Shown: piece after piece, positions 26,601-38,400 of the stretch | Position numbering within the stretch: position 1 is the first letter of the stretch | Layout: each line of letters opens with the position of its first letter | Assembly (NCBI GenBank): GCA_963575745.1 | Contig: CAUYUJ010014627.1 | Span: 308,501 to 372,500, forward strand | Origin: Prorocentrum cordatum | Taxonomy: Eukaryota; Sar; Dinophyceae; Prorocentrales; Prorocentraceae | Reading direction: 5' to 3' | DNA: 64,000 nt | Notes under the pieces: generated by a model | Told to the model about the DNA's origin: nothing | The model's database searches: none | What the model saw: only the letters and a program-made list of their open reading frames with translations | Made by a program: the position numbers and the translations under genes

Positions 26601-29600
26601 GCTTTACCGACTATGCCGCCACCACCACCGAAACCCCAACCCATATGCTACCAGAGCGGTGCCTTGTTCTTCAAGGCGAATGCCTGCTACGCCCCCTTTA
26701 TGCAAGCACCGCAAGAGCGGAACACACCCAAGCCGATGCACACAGGGAACACGTTGCATACTGTTTGAAGTCGGGAGTACCACAACTACGTGTGCCCCAT
26801 TAAATAATCATCTACAGGCGACACCGTCCTGCGCAATACCATGGGCGAAACAATCCCCACAAGTGCCTGACGAGGCCACAGAGGAGAACATACAGACCGC
26901 GCCAGACACACAAGGAGAACACATAAAAGCAGGAAGGCCAGCCGACTACGCCGACCTCGCGCGCTACACAACCGACATCCCGCCAGATTTCGGCAAGGAC
27001 TTCTACGCCACCCACGATCGGAGACCGCCTTTCGTGCTACCGCCCGCCGACCCTTCCTTGTGAAACATGACGATGCCCCGACCCACCGGTACCAGCATCC
27101 CTTTCGTGCTCCACGTTTACAGCGGGCAGCGCCGTGAAGGAGATCTACAATAGTGGCAACCACCAGACGGTACCCAAACGCACGTTCTGCTCATCGACGT
27201 CGCCAATCACGTCACCAAAGGCGACGACCTCACCAATTGGGAAAGGGTCTTTTCGGATACAACAGATGCATGAAGGCAGCGTGGCTCACTACGAGACGTG
27301 GAGCGCAGCCAGAACGAGGGACCTACCTGACGCCCAGAGGCAACCACGACCGCTACGTTGTCGAAGACAGCAGCGGGGCTTGAACTACCGGACGGACCGC
27401 GAGAAAAGAGCATGTCGTCGTTGGTATTTAGCAGCTGAGGACCACAGACCTACTCCTATTCATGGCCTACGCAACTGGAGTACTAGCCACTATGGAGCAA
27501 CTAGAACCTGCCCACGACAGACGACAGTTTGCGAGCAGTCAGCTACTGCCCGAGATCCAACATCTATTGCGACGACCAGGAGTGCGCCTAGCAGTCTTCG
27601 GCCAGCGCATGATGTGCTAGATCTCTCGGACACCAGCCAGCCTACTTGCACTGGGTGGCAAGTGGCAGAGCATCAAGGCGAACGAAACATCGGACGACGC
27701 GGAATGAAAACACAGCACAAGCCACGGCGGACATTGAATGCAATTTACGCGGCGGAATGGCTGGCACGACCTGGCGCAGCACGCCGTCACTAGGGGACAC
27801 TTGGCAAGTGATACCTCGAACCACAATTTGAGCCACATCAGCCAGAGGTTCCCGCGCGCCGCCTCACCTGAGAGATCGGCTACCCCCCAGCTGTTCAGCA
27901 TGGCGCAGTACTGACAAACTAACAGAGATCATACCAGCATATCCCAATGCAGAGTAGTGGCTCCATCATCATGCTCTTCACTGCGCCCATCTTGTTCAAG
28001 GAGTTGAGGAATGTCCACGTCCGCCTGGCAAGGTCGCGCGCCTCGGCGACACCTGCGCATCGAATTGCGATGGGGCCTCCAGCTGGTCTCCAATTTGGGG
28101 GGGAGCTGACGGATTCCAAAAGCCCATGCGACGCGAGAGTCGAGTACCGGGCGTTCAACAAGCCACCGATAACCGCGTCTGGGCGCCACGCCGAGGTCAA
28201 GATCACGCGGGGTGACAGACCTGGGCGCGCAGAATGCCCAGCGCGCATCGCAACTGGAGAAGCGCGGGAAAGAGGACAGCAAGACCAATCACGAGGCCTG
28301 CATTGTCAACGACCTCTCGAAGGACGGGCCGCTTGCAAATACGAGGCTCGACCCATCTTTCGCAGCGGCAGCCGGAGGGGCGCCCGACGCGCGGTAGCGC
28401 AACGTCGGTTCAGCACAATTCACCCAGGAGTGTGCTTTCGCAGCGCTGGAGGCGGGACCTGTCTTCGCACCTGCCAACGCCATTCGGGAATGGATGAGGA
28501 CCCGATGCGGCCACCGCTGCACTTCTGCGCGCGCGGGAGCAACCGCCGACCGCAGGAAGACAGGGACCCGCGCCGGCGCCCGACGCGCTCCGCAATTTTT
28601 GCACCAGGAACCGCGCTGCACCCTGCGCCGACTATCCTGCAGGCCACTGGTCACCGCGGCCAGCTCTCGCGCCTCGCCGCCCCACAGCGACTCGGCACAA
28701 ATTCAACTGCGACGGCGTCCGCGCGGGCATCGCCAAAGGCGGGCGCTCATCGCAGCGCCACCGCGGGAGAGAGTCGAGCTGATGGCCGAGACTGACTTGG
28801 TCTACCTCGACCCGCCCAGCGCAGGCCCCAACGGGCAGGAGCGCGCGGGCGCCCATCATATCCACGGCATTATGCCCGCGCAAGTCCACGCGAAGGCCAG
28901 CTTCGAGGACGCAGAGCGGAGGGCTATCCACACTAAGACCCAGATCCAAATCGCATGCGAAAGCGAGGGCAACATCCCGCGCGCCACCAACGGGTTCAGC
29001 AATGCCACGGAGCGCAGCGAGGCACTTCCGCCACTGCCCTGCCTAACAGACGCGCTGGCCACCCGCGGGGCCAGGGCCATGCGCGACCAGCCCAACCAAC
29101 TGACATCGCCCAAGTCGAGGTGTCCACAATGCGACGGCCACTACGACGGGGAGCGCCTCACTGGATCGACCCTGGAAGTATCCCCGCGACGGCGGACATC
29201 GACAACCTCGTGTCGCATCTCGACGGTGACTTTCGAAAGGCGGCGCCCGAGGCCCTCGCGGCCTCGTTGAGCGATGACTGCAGCCGCATCAAGGACGACC
29301 ACGATGCACTGGCGCACCTCGCGGGGTTCGCACCGTGCAGAATGTCCATCGAGATCATGCCTTAGGCGGCCGCAGGAAACCATATGGCCCAGCGAGACCG
29401 ACCATGCCCACCGCCCGCGAAGCACAGCCCCAACCCAGGCGCCTCGAAACGGACGCTTCGCCATCGACCCAGCGCCGCAGCCCCGAGCTCATTGTGATCT
29501 CCCGCCGCCAGCCGCCCCGTCGCCACCAGCATGCCCGCCAGACCGTCGAAGGTGGATCCCAGACGACATAGCAGCGAAGCTGCGGGGGCTGGGCGCCCGC

Positions 29601-32374
29601 CCAGGCTCGCCGCTCAACCCGGCGCGCCAACTTGCGTGCGCACGCTCGTGGATCGTCTGCGTCTGCCCCGATGAATTCCGAAGCGTTTTTTTCAAACCGT
29701 GCCCACGTGCCGAGACCATCGTTATCCTGGACAGACCCCAGCAACTACGCACTCATGCCCGGCCCGAAGAGGGGCGTTTCGAGGACCAACGACGAGGTCT
29801 TCGACAACCAGCAGGGGTCCACGGTCCAAAACTCGCTTCTCGCGCAGCGCTTATTGGGGCTCCTCCACCACTGCCGACAGAAAGGATGCCGTCGCCACAT
29901 TCCCGATCAGTATACATCGGCCATCCCGCCATGGACGAGCAGGTGACCATGCGCGACGACAGCGACGGATTCTACGAGGCGCCACTCGACGCTATAAAGA
30001 TCCACGGCGGGCATGATTACAGACGAGCCACTGGGCAATCTTTACAGGAAGCGCGAGATCGAGGCTTCAATCCAATACATCATGTTTCTTCACCGGCGTG
30101 ACAGCTTGCTGCGCGCGGAAGGCATCGCCGGGATCATCTCAGAGATCCAGACGGCGGTGTCTCCTGCGACCGAACCGGCAGAAGCGAAGCCCTACGTCGC
30201 GACGCCGTCGCCAACGTAGTGTGAGCCTGATGCAGAAGTGAGCCGCATCTAGCAGGGCATCAATGACTTCGCCATGGCGATCGACGACGCACCAGATCAT
30301 GCCCCGTCGGCACCTTCTTCGACTCACCACAGTCGTCCGACACCAGGCGACGCGCAAAGCCGCGCCAACCCACCCGACCCCAACAGCTCGCTGGCTCACC
30401 CGTTGCTAGTTGAGCGGGCCCACCAATGGAAGGACCCGCCGCCGCGGCAAGACAACGCTGGTGCCCCCGCCATGACAGTCCAACTGGCCGACGATAGGAG
30501 GGCCGGCCCAAGAACCAATCAGTTCAACCCAGTGCCGACTTTTCAACAAGTATCCAACTAGCCAGCCCGCAAGCGGATTCCGCCTTCGCGCGACGGCAAC
30601 GTCGACGCGCCATACAAACCAACACCACCTAAGAGGATGACTGTGCCCATCGCCACCGCAGCCATGTCCACCGTCTACGAGGGGGCCCATGCACCCGCCG
30701 AGTAGCAACCCAGGGGCAAGCGGGTCGGGTGCTCTATGTCCGACATCCTACGCGACCGGCGGACTCGTCAATGCCATCAGCAGCATCCACCACGACCCTT
30801 CCCTCTTCTCCCTCCCCTCCCTCCTTCTCCTCTCCTCTCTCCTCGGAGTTCATTCTCCCTCTCCTCCCTCCCTTGCTGCTCTCCTTTTCCTAATGTCGTA
30901 GCCACGGGGCGACTTCTCTTGGGCCCGTCAAAAGTGAGTGTAAGGTCGAGGTCCCCTCGTCGGGCCGCTTTGGGCCGTTTGCAACTTGAGCCGTTTTGGG
31001 CCCCCTTGAAGATCTCGTGGGCCGTTTTGGGGGCCTCCCTGACCGTCCTGGAACCTCGGAGGCCCAGGCTCAATACCGTGCTGGCCTCTCGGAGCCCTCT
31101 GGGGGGGCCTCTTGGGGCCATCTTGGGCGTCTTGGAGCGATCTTCGGCGACGCGGGTCCTCCTCGGGCCGTCTCGGGGAGCGTCTTGCGGCCCTCTCGGC
31201 CTGCTTTCAGCCTTCCTTGCCTCTCCGGAACAGTGCAGCGGGAGCGCGCGGCGACCCAAGAGCAGCGCTCTGCCTTCGGGGCTGCGGGCCCATCTCACGG
31301 GATGTCTTCGCTGTTCCTCAACAGGGGAATCTCTGGTGGGGGGAAAACCCTCCACTTCGTCCCTCTGGGCGCTGTGGCGGATGTGGCTGGGGAAAGAGGG
31401 TTCGAAATCTGAGACCGCGCTTCAGGCGCGAACGCTTGCATTCCCAATTTCCCGTCCGGGAGCTCAAACAGTCTCGCAATGGCACGAATGCCAACAGGTG
31501 GCCAGGGAAACAACGCGGCGTCGGATGCCTCGCGAGCCTTTCTCGCGATGCACGCAGCACCATCACGATGTGTATGTTGCGTGCCGGTGACATCGCCAGG
31601 TCGTTGCATTCGTTCACGCTCGTAGCCTGCATGTCCGCGGTCCCCGCTGGCCTGGCTGGCCGCTCCGGCCTGCTCATCGCGGAGCTGTTCCACGTCTGAG
31701 CGCTTCCTCCCTCCTCCCTTTGCGCGGCTGCCCTCGTCTGCGTTCCTTCTCTTTGCGCGCCGGACAATTCGCCGATCTTTTGCCCCGATTCGCCCCACGC
31801 TTTTGCGGACTGCCTCTGCCTCGCCGCCGACAACAAAAAGCATGTCCGCGGTTTGTCCCCTCAGCTCCCCCCCTCATCCCCCAAGCATCCGAGCAACGAT
31901 GTCGCCTGTCGGAGACAGAGGTCCTCGGACGCGCGAGCCCACTTCATGTCGGACGCGTGCTGGTTGCGGGGGCTGGCCACGGAAGGGCCCCAGAGCCCGC
32001 GCCACCTCGCGAGGGCGAGAGCGACAGTATCAACGAATGGGAGCTCTTCCGCGTGTTGCCCTCCTCCGCTCTCTGGTCTGAAGACGTGGCGTTTCTTCGA
32101 CAGTCGCACGCCGATGGGTTCCCCACGGCGGCGTGTAATTTGTGCTGTGTTCCTCCCTTGCGCGCCGGACAATTAACCTTTTCGGTTGCCCCGAATGGCC
32201 ACACGCTGGAGCGGACTGCCTCTGCCTCGCCGCCGACGGACAAGTAATTTCTGTTGTTTTGTCCCCCCGGCCATCGTCGAGGGGCCAGGGACCATGGGCT
32301 CCACAACGATGGGCCCGCCCAGTGTGTGACAGCCATGCGTCATTTCTCTGTTCGTTTTTGTTCTCTCTCTCTCT

Positions 32375-32409
<35 letters not shown>

Positions 32410-35400
32410 CTCTCTCTCTCTCTCTTTCTCTCTTTTCATCTCTCTGTCTCTCTCGTTCTATCTCTTATATATATATATGCGCATCATTGTGCCACATGGG
32501 TTGTCGATGGCCGCAGCGAGCGACGACACTCGACCTGGGCTCCCGGGAAGGCGGGAACACGTGGTAGGTGTGCTCCCCAAGACCCAGAGGGCCGTTATTA
32601 TGTCTACCCCGCGCCCCAGGGTGCCAGAACACGAAGCAGCTCAGCTCTTCGGGGCGGCGGAGGCTGTGATATTCGGCAGTTGTCTTGCTCATGGCGCAGA
32701 GGGCCGTGAGACGTGACAGCTTTCCGCTCCTCTCCAGGGCCCCCCGCAAGACGTCCTGGGGGCTCGCTTGGGACCTCTCGGGGCCCCCTTCGGGGTTCTT
32801 TCCAGGGCCTCTCGGACGCCTCTCTGGGGCCCCCCTCGAGAGTGCCTGGGAAGCCCGGGGTGCTCTTGGGGCCCCGGATGGGGGGGCGCAGTCCTGGTGG
32901 GGGTCTTGGGCCATCCCAGGGCCGCCGTTTGGCCGTCGTCTGGCCGCCTTGGGCCACTCGGAGCCTGGAGGGGACCGTTTTGCCTCCCCGGCTGGAGTTC
33001 TGGACCCCTCGGGGGGCCTTCATCAGAGTGCGACAGGTAGGAAACGGAGAAACTGACTACATGCAGTCGGACCGAGGTGTAAGATCGAGGTCGGTCTGGG
33101 GATGGTACCTAATGTTCTTCGTGCTTGTTGGATGTTCTTGTGCATCCTGGGGAGGGTACCTTTGGCTGTTATGTTTCTTTTGGCCAGCGGAGGGTCTCAT
33201 GTTCTTGAAGGATGTGATTATTGCCCAGGTCCGACTGTACAGTGGAAACCTGTGTCAAGAAACACCCTGCTTGCCTCCAGGGTGCCCTGGGTTTCTTGGG
33301 TTTCGATGGTTTTGCTGTGGAAAGCGTGACGGTCCCACACCAAAAACCAGTGGACGCCCTTGGGTCTCAGGCGTGGGGTTCTTGTGCACGGTTTCTTGTG
33401 GTCGAGCTCCTACTGCTTCCTTCGCGCATCGGCGAATTCGCCGGAACGCGGGCGGGCGGGCGCGCCCCGCGCCCCCTCCCCCTCCTCCTCCCCCATGCCA
33501 GTCGGGGGCTCGCCGTGAGGGGTGGAACCTCACCGCGGGCCTGACGGAGATTCCCTCGGGAGGGTCTCATGTCCTTGAAGGATGTTTTCTGGCTCAGGTC
33601 CGACTGTACTGGAGGGGGGAGGGTGAGACCGAGCTCAAAACGGAGTCGCCCCATCGGAACCTCAGTGTCGGTTTCGGTCCCAGTCGTGGGTGCGGGCGAG
33701 GCGGTGCAGCGCGAATATCCTTCGCCTGGCGCTAGGGCCCGGGCCACGCCAGAGCGGGTCGCGGGTCGTAGCTTCCGGGTCGTGCCCGCGGGTGTCCCAC
33801 GGGGGTCTTTTTGGTTGCCCCCTTGGACGGTTGTCCCATGTTATGTCCTATGGTTTTGTCCCGTGTTTCTTCCGTGGTCGTCCCATGATCGGCCCGTAGT
33901 TGTCCCGTGTTGGTCCCGTGGTTGTCTCGTAATTCTCGCGTGGTTGGCCCGTGGTTGTCTTGCTGTTGTCCCGTGTCTGTCCCGTTGTGATCCCGTCTTG
34001 ATCGTGTGGTTGTCCCATAGTTGTCACGCGGTTTTCAGTCTTTTCCGTGGGTGGCCCGTAGTTATCCCGCAGTTGTCCCGTTGATGTCCCGTCTTCGCCC
34101 TGTGGTTGTCCCGTGCTGATCCCATGTTTGTTACATGGCGCCGTGGCTGTCACATTGCTGTCCTTTTTTGGTATCGACATATTGGTAGTGAGACCGTGTT
34201 AGACAGTGAGTAAATAGAAATGCCAGCAGACGGGTCAAAGGCGGATCAGGAGTTTGGGTGTGGATCCAGCGACGGGACAACCACTGGGACAGCAATATCC
34301 ATCCATCGAATTGCTTCTATTGGTTTATCTTCCTACAGTTCCCACGGTCTGCCTACCTATCTACCTAGCTCACGACCGATCACACTATCTCTCTAGCTAT
34401 ATCACAATTTACCGATCTACCGATCTCACCATACATCGACCGATCTCACAATCGATCGATCGACCCCTACACCTATCTACAGGAAACAACGGCCTTACAT
34501 CACATCTGTCATGCTCATGATCAAGCAATCAATACATCATCCGGACACCCATCTAGGTCAACCATCTGGACAACCATCGGGACAACCATCGGGACAACCA
34601 TCGGGACAACCATCGGGGCAACCATCGGGATAACCATCGGGACAACCATCGGGAAAACCATCGGGACACCCATCGGGGCGATCATCGGGGCGACCATCGG
34701 AACAAACATCGGGACACCCATCGAGCAATTATCGGGACAACCTCTATCGGTGTATTCATCTGTACATAAAACTAACTATCCACCTACCCCGCTACAATAT
34801 ACCGAATCCGCTATCTGTGTATCGACCCCCTATCACGATCTCGTGACCTAATGGCCTTGGACCCTTTCCGCCACCGTGCATGGGTTGTGCGTCAGAGTCT
34901 CTGGGATGTCTATCTGGTTATATTCGGAGCGCTCTCGGGGGCCCCTTATGGGTAATTCTGCTGCCTCTTAGGGGCCTCTTGGGGGCCACTTGGGGGCCCG
35001 TTGGGGCTTCTGGGGGCCTCTTGGACCTCTTGTAGCCAGTTGTCGTCGAGAACAAAAGAACCCCTAACCTTACTACCGCGATGAAGACGTGGCCTCACTG
35101 AGGTCCCCGTCTGTGCACTTGGGATAACAAGTCTGGACGATGTGGTTCGATACATCTGCAGAAAGGACCCCCGATCCCTGATGTTTCTGGCCCTCCTAGC
35201 TTAGGTCCCCTCCCACAGGGTTAAGGGTCCTTTCTTGGTTACGCATATTGGGGCCTCTTGGGGGCCTCTTTGGGCATCCTGGGAGCCCCTCGGGGCCGAG
35301 GGCCCGAAATGTCCGTCCGACCCCCCCCCCCAGTTAGGTCTCCTCTTGGAGCCGTCTTGGCGGTACCGTGGGCAGTCTTGGAGGCCGCTTGGGCAGTCTT

Positions 35401-38400
35401 GGGGCCCTCGTGGGCCGTTTTCCAGCCCTCTTGGAGGCCTCTTGTGCCGTCTTGGGGCGATGTTGGGGGCCTCTTGGGCCGTTTTCGAGCGTCGACACGC
35501 CGAAAAGACGAGAACGACAACACCCTCAAAACCAATGACAAATCAAGGATTTGTGCCTCCTAGGGGTCCTCCTGGGAGGCCTATTGGAGGCCTCTTGGGG
35601 TGTTTTGGGGGCATATTGGGCAATCTTGAGGCCTTGTTGGGCGTCTTGGAGCGATCGTTCGGCGACTCGGGGTACTCTTGGACCGTCGTGGGGGCCTCTT
35701 GGAACAGTCTTGGCCCGTCTCGGGGCCTTTCAGAACTAGAAAAAGTCATGCGAGAAGGCGCGGGGAGCCCCAGGGGCCACGCCACGCGCCGCAGAAGGTT
35801 TTGCAAGTTCGGGCCCCCGCCCCTTAAAGAATCCTCAGGATCGAGGGCTGAGGCTCAAGGGATTAGGCGAAAGACCTAAGGACACTCCAGCTCGTGCCTC
35901 AAGGGCACGTGTCCTCTAGCCCGCGCACGCAACTTCTCCTCGCCCGCACGCGCGACACGAACTCGAAATCGAAACCCATTTCCAGGTCGGGGTCTCCATT
36001 TCCTTTCGATCTCACGCCCAATCACAGGGAATAGCCTTACAGCCAAATTTGCCGTCTTGGATGCCTGTCGAGGTTTCTTGGGATGCGCCTCGGCTGCTTC
36101 TTGCGATGCAGCCCTCTTGGATGAAAGCTAGACGGCTCAAGTGGTACCCAAGAGTTACCGTTTGGGTCGCGGGCGTCGATCCTTCGTGCCTGGGTTGTGG
36201 GTCAGAGGCCTCTCAGATGCCTCTCGGGGTCTCTTGGGATGCGTTTTGGGGGCCTATTAGTGGCCTCTTGGATGCCTCTCGGGGTCTCTTGGGGCCTCCT
36301 TTGGGGACCTATTTAGGACCTCTTGGGGGCATCTTGAGGCCCGCTCGGGGCCCTCTTGCGGGCCTGCTGGGTGCGTCTGAGGGCCGCTTGGGGGCCATGT
36401 TCGCTCTTTTCGATGCCTCTGTACCGTCTCGGGTGTCATCGTGGCCCCAAGCGACTCGAAGGCCCACCTGTGGTACCATTCTGGGGGGGCGGTGTGTTTG
36501 AGGATTTCTCTAGTGACATTGTTTGTTTTGCGGGGGGGGGGTCGGAAAGCGACGCGGGGGAGCCCCGAGAGCGCCCAGGAGCGCCCAGGAGCGTCGGGAA
36601 CTCGGGGTTTGGGGGCACCTGCACAGGATTCCTACATTCCACATAGAGGTATATGTGGGACTTGATGGCACTCCACTCAGAGTCTGGTGGCACAGTGGCG
36701 GACATGGATGGCGATGTCAACAGATCGACTGTGAGACCGACAGGCAGTGATACATATTGGTATTGCGGTAGTGGGATCGATGGGTAGAAATTGAGACAGA
36801 TCGGTACGAATATCGACATTTCCATATCGAGATCGATGCACATGATCTTTTAGAGCGCACATTCGATCAGACGCCAATGGCAAACGGAAAGTTGCACCCA
36901 TCCCCCCCAAACCTCCTTGTCAACCGCTGGGTTGCCTTACCGGAAAAATTACATCGGTTGCGACTCTCAGAGGCGACTTGGATGTTTCTCGAGGCCTCTC
37001 TGGGGTCTCTCGTGACCTCTTCGAGTTATGCTCGAGGCTGTTGGAGTCCTCATGGGCTCTCTAAGGGCGTTCCGTGTGGGTTTTTTTGGGCTGGTTTGGA
37101 GATGTGGTGGGGCCCTCGTGGGGGCGTCTTGTCTGGACGTGGGGCGCGGAGGACCCTCGGAAGGAACAGGGGATGGGGGCTCCCGCACGTGGACGTTGTC
37201 ATGACGGGGGATCGGAAGACGAGTTACATGAACAACAGCAAGAAACACGCATGCAGCGTTGCACGCTCTACCTGCCAGGTCACATGGTGGTGGAGATTTC
37301 TTTGGTGGAGGACAACGTCTTTAAAGGAATGCACAACTTACCATTAGCCATCCTGGTTCAAATTCCATAGCATATTGCATTTTGATGGCTGGACCAGGCC
37401 CTTTCTGGCAATCGAACTTGCATTTTGTACCATCTCGCTTCCGCGAAGCAAACGTAAAGTGAGAGCATGGCAGGCAGTTTCTATGAGCACCCGCCGTTAG
37501 CATTTGCCTCAATTGCGGTCGGAATGCTTATCACGGGCGTGATCACGATGAATTTGCGAGACTTGTGGGAGGTAACGGACTTCCACTATCCAGTCCATTG
37601 GGTTTGGATGTCGCAAGTTGGATACAGCTTGGCATGGATTGCGCACCGTCTGACAAAACACACGGATCCTGGTTGCGTGCCGTCCACGATGGGCCTCCAG
37701 AAAGGAATGGGTATCCATCAGAAGACTTATATTATCGCCATGATCCTGGATGCCATGTCCATGGTCTGTGCCCACGAGGCAATGGGCTCCATTAGCGCAG
37801 CCATTGTCCAGATGATGCGGAGCACGAAGCTCATCATTGCCTTCTTCATCACAACGGTGGTCATGCAGAAGAAGCAGCTGCCGCGGGAGCGCGCGGGAGT
37901 ACTCCTCGTGCTTCTAGGGGTCGTCGTGGTAGTTTACGGCAGCGTCATTCCAGCCAATACATCATCGGCGGGGCTTGACGGCAGTGGATCCAGTAAGTGG
38001 TTTGCTTTGTTGCTTTGCTTCGTGGCGGAGCTCTTCAATGTAGCATTCTACCTCTATCAGGACCACACTTCAAAGAAATACGACCTGCCTGCCTTCCACA
38101 CTGTTGGAGTGATGGGCATGTATGGTGTCATCGTCTTCTCCGTCGTCCTTGTGAATCTCAACATGGCTAACATTGAGAACTCATTTCATGCCTTCGACCG
38201 GTTCACTCATTCTTGGCCTGTTGCGCTCTCGTCCATCGGCTACATCATCCTTCTCTGCGTCTATGAGATCTGCGGCGTGGTTGTGTCGAAACAGGGCTCA
38301 GCCATCCTGAGGGCCCTCATCGATGTATCGAGAGGGGCTCTCATATGGGCGGTCGAGCTCTATTGCGGGTGGGTCCAATTTGAGGCGTTGCACGGGATTG

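Noticed and set aside
34555-34735. CRISPR-like regular repeats
   Set aside because: 12-base units without unique spacers; a eukaryotic minisatellite.
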